The translations under genes and the position numbers were made by a program. DNA of 6,888 bases. Source: Candidatus Firestoneibacteriota bacterium. GTDB taxonomy: Bacteria > Oederibacteriota > JAAXVQ01 > JAUVAV01. Positions 1 through 5,199 of this stretch are shown here, piece after piece (position 1 is the first letter of the stretch; every line of letters begins with the position of its first letter). The stretch spans positions 1-6,888 of the forward strand of contig DAOVYW010000132.1 in NCBI GenBank assembly GCA_030635415.1, given 5' to 3'. The notes below the pieces were generated by a model, which saw only the letters and a list, made by a program, of their open reading frames with translations, searched no databases and was not told the origin of the DNA.

Positions 1-398
1 AGGGGAAAAACATGCCCGGGTTTTACCAGATCCCGGCTATGGGTACGCGGGGCGATTAAAGTTTTAATAGTATGGGCGCGATCATGCGCCGATATTCCGG
101 TAGTTATCCCTTGCCGGGCATCCACTGAAACTGTAAACGCCGTTCCCAGCCGGTCGGCGTTTTCACTCACCATGGCCCCCAGATTCAGCTTATTGAGTCT
201 TTCCTCGGTCATGGGTACACAGATCAGGCCCCTGCCGTACCTGGCCATAAAGTTGATACTCTGAGAGGTAACTTTGGCGGCTGCCATTAGCAAATCACCC
301 TCATTTTCCCGATCAGCATCATCAACCACAATCAGCATGCGTCCGTTGCGTATATCAGTAATAGCATCCTTGATTTTCTGCATATTAATGCCTTTCAT
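1..398 (-). CDS. ribBA: 3,4-dihydroxy-2-butanone-4-phosphate synthase (RibB or RibB domain of RibBA), 5' part only
   Basis: This is the N-terminal 132 codons of a DHBP synthase, which converts ribulose 5-phosphate to 3,4-dihydroxy-2-butanone 4-phosphate plus formate, the four-carbon precursor of riboflavin. Visible family blocks are VVDDADRENEGDL (residues 24-36, acidic metal/substrate loop), GRGLICVPM, DRLGTAFTVSVDA, the TTGISAHDRAHTI block, and PGHVFP at the window edge. The gene is open at position 1, so whether a GTP cyclohydrolase II domain follows (RibBA) cannot be seen; the ribD-ribE-ribBA order of many rib operons makes the fusion likely. The ATG at 398 shares one base with the ribE stop (TAATG), which suggests translational coupling. 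An in-frame ATG five codons later (383), preceded by AAAGG at suitable spacing, is an alternative start giving MQKIKDAI. Family call very secure; exact start and fusion state are not. Confidence 0.93.
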   Translation of the reverse strand, partial: MKGINMQKIKDAITDIRNGRMLIVVDDADRENEGDLLMAAAKVTSQSINFMARYGRGLICVPMTEERLNKLNLGAMVSENADRLGTAFTVSVDARQGITTGISAHDRAHTIKTLIAPRTHSRDLVKPGHVFP

Positions 399-1045
399 TA
401 TAGATATCCCGTTTCTGCCAGCTTTTCAATCGTCAATCCTGATTTTTCGATTTGCGCCGTATTTAAACGCTCCAAGTAGCGGGCTAACAAATCCACCTCC
501 AAATTCACCTGCTTCCCGGGAGCCAAGCCTTCCAGATTGGTCCGGGACAGAGTATACGGAATCAGGGCAACGGCAAAGCGATTATTGGGCATTATTTCAG
601 CCACGGTTAAACTAACCCCGTTAAGAGCGACAGATCCCTTTTCAGCAATAAAACGGCTTAAATTCTCCGGAAACTGTAATTCCAACCGTTGGGCGCCATT
701 TTCCTGCTTAACCGCGATTACGGTTCCCGTACCATCAACATGACCAGCCACTAAATGTCCATCCAGGCGGCCTCCCAGGGTAAGCGAGCGTTCCAGATTC
801 ACTTGGTCGCCTGCTTTCCAATCCGGTAAAATGGTTCTCTGTATGGTTTCGGGCACGACTTGAACCGTAAACTCCAAGTCCTTGATTTTTATAACCGTTA
901 AACATATACCACTAACGGCTATTGAGTCACCCGGCTTTATATCAGAAGAGCATATTCCCGGCGCCAGGATAGACAAGGAAATAATTTCCGCTCCGAAATT
1001 TAAACGGGTGATTTTCCCTTTTTCTTCAATCAGACCGGTGAACAT
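398..1045 (-). CDS. ribE: Riboflavin synthase, alpha subunit
   Basis: Cytosolic enzyme that dismutates two 6,7-dimethyl-8-ribityllumazine molecules to riboflavin and a pyrimidinedione. The 215-residue length fits the family. The protein is two tandem lumazine-binding barrels: the first begins with the diagnostic MFTGLIEEKG and carries GICLTV (Cys48, same position as in the E. coli enzyme). The second starts after GGRLDGHLVAGHVDG (His97, His102) and carries GVSLTV (Ser144) and LEVDLLARYLER (Asp184). I chose the ATG at 1045 because it gives the canonical MFTG start and has AAGGAG seven bases upstream. The reading frame stays open to an ATG at 1087, but that extension is translated from a hairpin and has no family similarity. 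The stop codon overlaps the downstream ribB(A) start. In E. coli nomenclature this gene is ribC; in many operons it is called ribE. Confidence 0.97.
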   Translation of the reverse strand: MFTGLIEEKGKITRLNFGAEIISLSILAPGICSSDIKPGDSIAVSGICLTVIKIKDLEFTVQVVPETIQRTILPDWKAGDQVNLERSLTLGGRLDGHLVAGHVDGTGTVIAVKQENGAQRLELQFPENLSRFIAEKGSVALNGVSLTVAEIMPNNRFAVALIPYTLSRTNLEGLAPGKQVNLEVDLLARYLERLNTAQIEKSGLTIEKLAETGYL

Positions 1046-1052
1046 GGGGGAA

Positions 1053-1058
1053 CTCCTT
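1053..1058 (-). promoter_or_regulatory. Shine-Dalgarno of ribE
   Basis: AAGGAG on the minus strand, seven bases before the ATG at 1045. It decides the ribE start against the longer reading frame beginning at 1087. Confidence 0.85.
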
Positions 1059-1062
1059 CCTG

Positions 1063-1080
1063 CGCAGGCTAAAGCCTGCG
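1063..1080. repeat. Perfect 8-bp hairpin upstream of ribE
   Basis: CGCAGGCT-AA-AGCCTGCG is a perfect palindrome with a two-base centre. Its ribE-proximal end lies four bases before the ribE Shine-Dalgarno. On the minus strand no U-tract follows it, so it is not an intrinsic terminator. The centre (CTAAAG) is the same as in the small palindrome at 1276-1287, suggesting related dispersed hairpin repeats. In mRNA it could protect or set the 5' border of the ribE-ribB(A) message; that role is inference. Confidence 0.7.
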
Positions 1081-1111
1081 GCGTCATCTCATTTACAACA
1101 GTATATGAAGG

Positions 1112-1294
1112 GCCTGTCGGACTTAGGCATAAAAACTGGTTTTAAGCTTTCTTCCCCCTTTAAAAAGGGGGAGAGAGGGGGATTTTGTAAATAAAAGTGG
1201 GCATTTTAATGAATAAATCCCCCCTGCCCCCTTTCCCTGGACAAAACCATCCAGGACAGGCCAAAAGGGGGAGAAGGACTAAAGTCCGACATGC
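1112..1294. repeat. Nested palindromic (MITE/REP-like) repeat between ribD and ribE
   Basis: The whole ribD-ribE gap is dominated by self-complementary DNA. Its ends are imperfect inverted copies: 1112-1124 against 1282-1294 match at 12 of 13 positions, with 10 consecutive (TGTCGGACTT / AAGTCCGACA). Inside are a 9-bp hairpin TCCCCCTTT-AA-AAAGGGGGA (1153-1172), a 9-bp pair GGGGGATTT (1177-1185) with AAATCCCCC (1215-1223), a 6-bp pair CCTGGA (1236-1241) with TCCAGG (1250-1255), and GGACT-AA-AGTCC (1276-1287). The stretch is too short and too stop-rich for a gene, and no transposase is present. The architecture fits a non-autonomous mobile repeat; I see no target-site duplication. The right end is two bases from the ribD stop. 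I cannot show other copies from this window. Confidence 0.65.
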
Positions 1295-1296
1295 TC

Positions 1297-2424
1297 CTAG
1301 TACTCCTTATATGGGGTAGCTGTTACCAGCATATCCCGGCCTAGCGGCCTCCATGATACATCTTTCAATAAAACCGCGCGGTCCGGATGTTCCGCTCCCC
1401 GGCCGCCGATAACCCCTGCGGCCTGACGTCCTCCGATTAATTTTGGAGCCAGGATGAATTCTATCCGGTCCGCCAAAATTCGGCGGCCGGGAATATCAAG
1501 ACCTAAAAAAGCGGCATGAACCTCGGACCCGCCTTCCACTAAGACAAAATTCGCCCCGGCTTGTCCTAAACGCCGCAAGAGTTCTTCCAGATCAACCCGG
1601 CCATGCCTGCCGGGAAGATGCCAAATCTCTGCCTGATCTCCCGGCTTCCGGACTAGCGGCCGCCGGGCGCCGCTGGCAATCACAACCCGTTGCGTTTCCG
1701 CGGTTGTAAACATTTTCAGATCCGCAGGTATCTTGACGCGTCCTTCGAGAATAATCCGGGTCGGGCGGCGATGAGCTACACTGGGAGCCAGCCGGATACT
1801 CAACTCCGGATTATCCTTTATCGCCGTGCGTCCTCCTACTATGATTGCATCCGCCAACGCGCGCAGATGGTGGGCATGCTTCCTGGCGTCCCCGCCGGAT
1901 ATCCAGCGGGATGCTCCGCTAGCACAGGCTATCTTCCCATCCAGGGAGAGTGCCGCTTTACAAACCACAAAAGGACACCCAGTGGTAATCCGTTTAATGA
2001 ACACCTCGTTTAATCGTCCGGCTTCCCCGGCTAATAGTCCGACTTCCACCTTAATTCCGGCCCGGCGCAGCCGGCGAAACCCACGGCCGGAAACTTCCGG
2101 ATTCGGATCTTTCATAGCCGCCACTACCCTTTTAATTCCAGCTTGTACAATAGCCTGTACGCAGGGAGGCGTCCGGCCCTGATGCGCGCACGGCTCCAGG
2201 TTAACATAAAGGGCTGCTCCATGCGCCCGATGTCCGGCCTGCTTCAAAGCATGGATCTCGGCATGCGGTCCGCCGGGCCGATAGTGCCGGCCCGCGCCCA
2301 CTACCTTTACTCCTTTTTGAACCACCACGGCCCCGACCATGGGATTAGGCCAGGTCCGGCCATACCCTTTTCGGGCCAGATCCAAAGCCCTGGCCATATA
2401 TGTTTTGTCTTGTGCCGTCCACAT
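1297..2424 (-). CDS. ribD: Bifunctional diaminohydroxyphosphoribosylaminopyrimidine deaminase / 5-amino-6-(5-phosphoribosylamino)uracil reductase
   Basis: RibD carries out the zinc-dependent deamination and the NADPH-dependent ribose-chain reduction that follow GTP cyclohydrolase II in riboflavin synthesis. The 375 residues match the bifunctional family (about 360-370). The deaminase domain (about 1-145) shows NPMVGAVVV, the HAE motif (His54, Glu56) and EPCAHQGRTPPC with zinc ligands Cys79 and Cys88, spaced as in E. coli RibD. The reductase domain (about 150-370) shows KAALSLDGKIA, SRWISG, LRALADAIIVG followed by DNPEL, and LVEGGSEVHAAF. The ATG at 2424 gives MWTAQDKTYMARAL, aligning with known RibD starts. 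It is directly preceded by the U-run of the riboswitch terminator; the only purine-rich stretch at ribosome-binding distance is GGGG in the terminator's 3' arm. No key residue is missing. It is first gene of the rib operon and controlled by the upstream FMN riboswitch. Confidence 0.97.
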   Translation of the reverse strand: MWTAQDKTYMARALDLARKGYGRTWPNPMVGAVVVQKGVKVVGAGRHYRPGGPHAEIHALKQAGHRAHGAALYVNLEPCAHQGRTPPCVQAIVQAGIKRVVAAMKDPNPEVSGRGFRRLRRAGIKVEVGLLAGEAGRLNEVFIKRITTGCPFVVCKAALSLDGKIACASGASRWISGGDARKHAHHLRALADAIIVGGRTAIKDNPELSIRLAPSVAHRRPTRIILEGRVKIPADLKMFTTAETQRVVIASGARRPLVRKPGDQAEIWHLPGRHGRVDLEELLRRLGQAGANFVLVEGGSEVHAAFLGLDIPGRRILADRIEFILAPKLIGGRQAAGVIGGRGAEHPDRAVLLKDVSWRPLGRDMLVTATPYKEY

Positions 2425-2455
2425 AAAAAAACCCCGCAGCTACAGCTTCGGGGTT
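2425..2455 (-). terminator. FMN-riboswitch expression platform: intrinsic terminator abutting ribD
   Basis: On the minus strand AACCCC (2455-2450) pairs with GGGGUU (2435-2430). One further G-C pair, an A/G mismatch, and an AGC/GCU stem over a UGUA loop close it. Seven U residues (2431-2425) follow, then the ribD AUG at once. The 3' arm contains the GGGG that would serve as the ribD Shine-Dalgarno (7 nt spacing), so the same hairpin can both stop transcription and hide the ribosome site. Its 5' arm CCCCGAAG is the exact complement of CUUCGGGG in the riboswitch 5' strand. Confidence 0.9.
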
Positions 2456-2467
2456 ATAATCAAAAAC

Positions 2468-2593
2468 GCCTTCTCCCTTCCCGACTTTAACGGTCGGCTC
2501 CGGAATTACACCGGATCAATTCCCGAATAATATGCCAGCCGGGAACTCGCGGGCTTTCACCGCCGGTGGGGACTCTCACCCCGCCCCGAAGAC
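2468..2593 (-). ncRNA. FMN riboswitch (RFN element) controlling ribD-ribE-ribB(A)
   Basis: The minus strand carries the conserved RFN blocks in order: CUUCGGGGCGGGGUG, AGUCCCCACCGGCGGUGA, AGCCCGCGA, a variable arm, GAUCCGGUGUAAUUCCGGA, GCCGACCGUUAAAGUCGG, and GGGAGAAGG. Stem P1 is GUCUUC (2593-2588) with GAAGGC (2473-2468), including one G-U pair. FMN binding in this family stabilises P1 and the junction. Here CUUCGGGG (2591-2584), which overlaps the 5' strand of P1, is also fully complementary to CCCCGAAG (2453-2446) in the terminator. Bound FMN should therefore let the terminator form and switch the operon off, while the free RNA should form the antiterminator. The aptamer call is secure; the switching direction follows from the complementarity plus family knowledge. 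Confidence 0.97.
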
Positions 2594-2608
2594 TTTAATT
2601 ATTTGTAA

Positions 2609-2630
2609 GGGCCGGCTTCTATGCCGGCCC
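2609..2630 (-). terminator. GC-rich hairpin between the two operons, possible weak terminator
   Basis: GGGCCGGC (2609-2616) and GCCGGCCC (2623-2630) form a perfect 8-bp stem over a 6-nt loop, 21 bases beyond the stop of the OmpA/FlgD-like gene and 15 bases before the riboswitch. On the minus strand the sequence after the stem is CUUACAAAUAAUU, A/U-rich but without a true U-run, so termination would be inefficient or factor-assisted. It may equally be a dispersed palindromic repeat. Confidence 0.45.
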
Positions 2631-2651
2631 GATAATGCCAATTCAATTAGC

Positions 2652-3578
2652 TCAACGAATTTTAAAGACCACTCTCTCAATTCGGGATTTTTGCGCCACC
2701 AGCTTGAACTTTTGCTTGGAAAGCAACAGTCTCTCTTGAAAATATTCCTGAATTATTTCTCCTTTGGTTTTTGCGGCATCAATATCTTTGGCATAGGACT
2801 CAATTACCAGGGGATACTTCTGCTTAAACGTCAGCAGATCCGCAACCTCCCGCAAATATAGCTCGCCTTTCTTGGTAATAATGGTCTTACGTCCTTTTCT
2901 TTCCAGTACAACCTTGTAGACTATTTGCGCTACGGTTATACCACCCTGCTCATAAAGCAAGGACTCCAGAATAATCGGTTTACCCATCTGGCTGGTAGGG
3001 TTGGAAGCCACGTCTATAATGGCAAAAATATAGGAATAGGAGATACCCACACTAAGCATTTTATTATCTTTTCCTATTCCGTCCCAGCTGATTTTCTTGG
3101 GAAGCGTATTCCTGCCTGAAAAATCCTTAAAAACATTGCCAAAACTATCCGTAATCCGCAAACGCCATTTGGCGATTTTAACTTTACTGGTATAGCGGGG
3201 ACGAAGAGTCAGGATCGGCGAATGCTGAAACAACTGAATAAAAGGCGAAGCCGCCTGCGTACTGTTCAGCTTACTCACAATGGATACGGATGGATGAGAC
3301 ATCGCGGTCGGCGAAACATCCAAAACGGAATCCTCGGTCTTAACATAAGGAACCGCTATCTCGTCGACATCGAAAGAAATATCCGGATCAGGTTTCTCAA
3401 CCTTGACCTTTAACCGGTGGACGCCCCGAATAACCACCTCTTGTTGTCCGGATTCACCAGCCGCGTCCGGTTTTCCCGAAGCTTCGGCCGGCTGGTTTTT
3501 GGCCGCCAATAATGGCACGGTTAAACCCAGTACCCCGCATACTAATATTGCCATAAATACTTCTCTGTGTTTGATCAT
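2652..3578 (-). CDS. Secreted FlgD-Ig-like / degenerate OmpA-like protein, last gene of the Ton/Tol-type operon
   Basis: The 308 residues begin with a signal peptide (basic start, hydrophobic 7-24, likely SPase I cleavage after Ala25-Ala26). The only cysteine there (Cys14) lacks a lipobox, so this is not a lipoprotein. A low-complexity linker (27-60) and an unassigned stretch follow. Residues about 136-192 look like a FlgD-type Ig domain: KWRLRITDSFGNV, LPKKISWDG, and a Y-x-Y strand followed by IIDVASNP. Residues about 237-308 resemble an OmpA/Pal C-terminal domain (LREVADLLTFKQKYPLVIES, then EIIQEYF and a closing ERVVFKI strand). The usual NxxLSxxRA peptidoglycan motif is not recognisable: AKTKGE stands where it should be. 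GAGGTGA, containing the upstream tonB stop, is its ribosome site, so the two genes are coupled. It may act as a Pal-like partner; that function is inferred from position and fold only. Confidence 0.75.
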   Translation of the reverse strand: MIKHREVFMAILVCGVLGLTVPLLAAKNQPAEASGKPDAAGESGQQEVVIRGVHRLKVKVEKPDPDISFDVDEIAVPYVKTEDSVLDVSPTAMSHPSVSIVSKLNSTQAASPFIQLFQHSPILTLRPRYTSKVKIAKWRLRITDSFGNVFKDFSGRNTLPKKISWDGIGKDNKMLSVGISYSYIFAIIDVASNPTSQMGKPIILESLLYEQGGITVAQIVYKVVLERKGRKTIITKKGELYLREVADLLTFKQKYPLVIESYAKDIDAAKTKGEIIQEYFQERLLLSKQKFKLVAQKSRIERVVFKIR

Positions 3579-3582
3579 GCTT

Positions 3583-4623
3583 TCACCTCGACAGGCGGAA
3601 ATAGAAGATTATTACGCCTTCCTGCTCTTCTTGCCGTCCACTGCTTCCCAGAGGCGCAAATCTGAACGCTTGCAATGCTTTAATCGCAAGCTTGTCCATT
3701 TCTGAGTAGCCGGAACTTTGCTCAACATATAAATTAGTTTTAACCTGCCCGTTGGGATAAACAAAAAAATGGAGGGAAACAGTGCATTCCAGTCCCTGCT
3801 CCTCGGCCCAACGTGGATATTTAGGAAGATATTTCTCCAATATACGGCGATCCTTCAGCGGTCCGAAAATCTGGAAAGTATTGCCTTGACGCTTAATCGT
3901 CAAATTAGCCGTGGAAAAATCCCCCCGCTTTTTTTTGGCCACCGGCTTTTTAATCGTCGGCATGTCAGCCAAAGCCCCTCCCCGGGCTTTAAGATTTGCC
4001 CGCCGCGCAAACCTCTGGGCATTGACGATCGGCGCCTGTTTTCCCGGGAGCCAACCGCTTTTTTTTCCGAGCCTGATCCCGGAGGGAAGACTGGACGAAC
4101 CCAATGCCAGGGAATCCTTCTTTTTACCCATCTTTAATGGATTGATATTCATTGCCGCCGGCCCTTTAACCGCCTTCCGTCCTACCAGATCCAAAGGTTT
4201 TCCAATCATTGCCGGCTTATTCATATCCTTTTTCTGCCCGAGTTTTAATGCATCGGGAATGCCCGGTGCTGCCAAGGCCGCCATCTTTTTCGGCAGTTCC
4301 AAAGGTAATTTTTGGGTAAGCACATCGTCAGCCTTTATAGGCATCACCTGTTTTAAAAAATCCCATACATTTTTCTGTTCCGGCGGCGGCGCCATGGGCG
4401 GCGGCGGTGCCTGTGGCTCGGGCATGGGTATAATCTGGTCCACCAGGGTAATCTCGGTCAATTCGATCTCACTTTTTTCCTGATGTTGTGATACCATTAA
4501 GGCGAGAAACATAATACCGGTATGTATTATAATCGATAAAGCCCCGCCTTTGGCCAGACCGGAAAAATCATAGTCTTCCGCAAATTTCAGATCTTCTTCG
4601 ATAACCACCCGTATCCTGCTCAT
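3583..4623 (-). CDS. TonB-family energy transducer
   Basis: This inner-membrane protein likely passes proton-motive energy from the ExbB/ExbD complex across the periplasm. From the chosen start it has 346 residues: a cytoplasmic N-terminus (1-25), one membrane helix (about 26-45) with Ser30 and His34 in the SxxxH spacing that TonB uses to couple with ExbB/ExbD, and a proline stretch (67-81). A long Lys/Gly-rich linker with LKLGQKKD, LKMGKKKD and IRLGKKSG repeats (126-191) follows, then a TonB C-terminal domain (about 258-346) with YPRWAEEQGLE, VSLHFFVYPNGQV, QSSGYSEMDKLAIKAL and FRFAPL. The frame is open to an ATG at 4671, but the ATG at 4623 has AAGGAAG nine bases upstream and gives a normal TonB N-terminus. 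The stop lies inside the next gene's Shine-Dalgarno. It could serve TonB-dependent transport or a TolA-like envelope role; the window does not decide. Confidence 0.9.
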   Translation of the reverse strand: MSRIRVVIEEDLKFAEDYDFSGLAKGGALSIIIHTGIMFLALMVSQHQEKSEIELTEITLVDQIIPMPEPQAPPPPMAPPPEQKNVWDFLKQVMPIKADDVLTQKLPLELPKKMAALAAPGIPDALKLGQKKDMNKPAMIGKPLDLVGRKAVKGPAAMNINPLKMGKKKDSLALGSSSLPSGIRLGKKSGWLPGKQAPIVNAQRFARRANLKARGGALADMPTIKKPVAKKKRGDFSTANLTIKRQGNTFQIFGPLKDRRILEKYLPKYPRWAEEQGLECTVSLHFFVYPNGQVKTNLYVEQSSGYSEMDKLAIKALQAFRFAPLGSSGRQEEQEGVIIFYFRLSR

Positions 4624-4632
4624 AAATTCATG

Positions 4633-4639
4633 CTTCCTT
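4633..4639 (-). promoter_or_regulatory. Shine-Dalgarno of the tonB-like gene
   Basis: AAGGAAG on the minus strand, nine bases before the ATG at 4623. The upstream in-frame ATG at 4671 has no comparable site, which supports the shorter protein. Confidence 0.7.
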
Positions 4640-4694
4640 ATACTTTGATAATAATATATCCAGGTAACCATGTCATTTTACTTACCACCCGGTG

Positions 4695-4724
4695 TGTAGG
4701 GGTGTTTAATTAAACGCCCCTACA
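4695..4724. repeat. Palindromic repeat, copy 1
   Basis: TGTAGGGG and CCCCTACA enclose GTTTAA/TTAAAC, with a single T/G non-complementary position (4703/4716). The same sequence recurs at 6455-6482, including the 3' flank CAACTGCC and a similar CCACCC-GG 5' flank. It lies in the 156-nt gap between exbD2 and the tonB-like gene. As RNA the plus-strand form has a G-U wobble where the minus-strand (transcript) form has a C/A mismatch. No U-run follows on the minus strand, so it is not an intrinsic terminator. The rest of the gap is A/T-rich and shows no gene. Confidence 0.85.
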
Positions 4725-4779
4725 ACTGCCAACCATAGTTGAGGTATTACTTCAAATTTAAAAAACCTGAATATATTAC

Positions 4780-5184
4780 CTACTTTTTATGCTCCGTGGC
4801 GAACACCATTTTTTTTGCGCCCAGTTCCTTGGCCAGATCCAAAGCCTTTAAAACAATGCCGTGATTGGTCAGTTTATCAGCCCGGATAATTACAAACTTT
4901 TCAACGCTTTCCTGTAATTTCAGAGTCAACTCGGGTTTAAGCTCCTCAAACGTAACCTCCTTGGCGTTAACCGCCAATTTCCCGTCCGGATTAATGGTAA
5001 TAGTAATATTTTCGGACGCTTCACCTTCATCCGTAATGGCTTTAGGAAGTTCCACCTCCATAATCGGCTGACTGAAAAGGGGAGCTGTCACCATGAAAAT
5101 TATAACCAGCACCAGGCATACATCCACTAAAGGGGTTACATTAATAGCTGTGATCGGTTCTTCAGCACTGCCGCTGGCACCCAT
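4780..5184 (-). CDS. exbD: ExbD/TolR-family biopolymer transport protein, second copy
   Basis: This 134-residue protein has the standard ExbD/TolR layout: a short cytoplasmic N-terminus, one membrane helix (about 15-34) and a periplasmic domain (about 40-134). Asp21 in the helix, inside NVTPLVDV, is the proton-carrying aspartate of the family. Residues 14-35 are identical to those of the neighbouring copy, while the periplasmic domains differ strongly. The ATG at 5184 follows AGGGAGGA at 5199-5192 closely and matches the MGASG...PITAINV start. The frame is open to 5310, but that extension overlaps the preceding gene and has no family similarity. The start is 13 bases after the upstream stop, whose TAG overlaps this Shine-Dalgarno, so the two copies are probably co-translated. 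The periplasmic end (VIIRADKLTNHGIV, KALDLAKELGAKKM) is typical ExbD. Confidence 0.94.
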   Translation of the reverse strand: MGASGSAEEPITAINVTPLVDVCLVLVIIFMVTAPLFSQPIMEVELPKAITDEGEASENITITINPDGKLAVNAKEVTFEELKPELTLKLQESVEKFVIIRADKLTNHGIVLKALDLAKELGAKKMVFATEHKK

Positions 5185-5191
5185 AGCGTAT

Positions 5192-5199
5192 TCCTCCCT
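5192..5199 (-). promoter_or_regulatory. Shine-Dalgarno of the second exbD, overlapping the upstream stop
   Basis: AGGGAGGA on the minus strand, seven bases before the ATG at 5184. Its first two bases belong to the TAG stop (5200-5198) of the first exbD, which ties translation of the two together. Confidence 0.85.

Noticed and set aside
1046..1087. N-terminal extension of riboflavin synthase (MTPQALACAG...)
   Set aside because: It is read from a perfect hairpin and the ribosome site; riboflavin synthase starts with MFTG.
1153..1172. Hairpin CCCCCTTT/AAAGGGGG as an intrinsic terminator of ribD
   Set aside because: On the transcribed strand the U's lie in the loop and the sequence after the stem is AAGAAAGC, not a U-run.
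1690..2182. Plus-strand open frames opposite ribD
   Set aside because: They are shadows of ribD in other frames, without ribosome sites or recognisable motifs.
3537..3578. Lipoprotein signal in the OmpA/FlgD-like protein
   Set aside because: The cysteine at residue 14 follows ILV and is inside the hydrophobic core; no [LVI][AST][GA]C lipobox is present.
3911..4483. Plus-strand open frame of 190 codons opposite the tonB-like gene
   Set aside because: It is antisense to a well-supported TonB protein; its composition (Gly/Phe-rich) mirrors the Pro/Lys codons of the real gene and it has no ribosome site or family motif.
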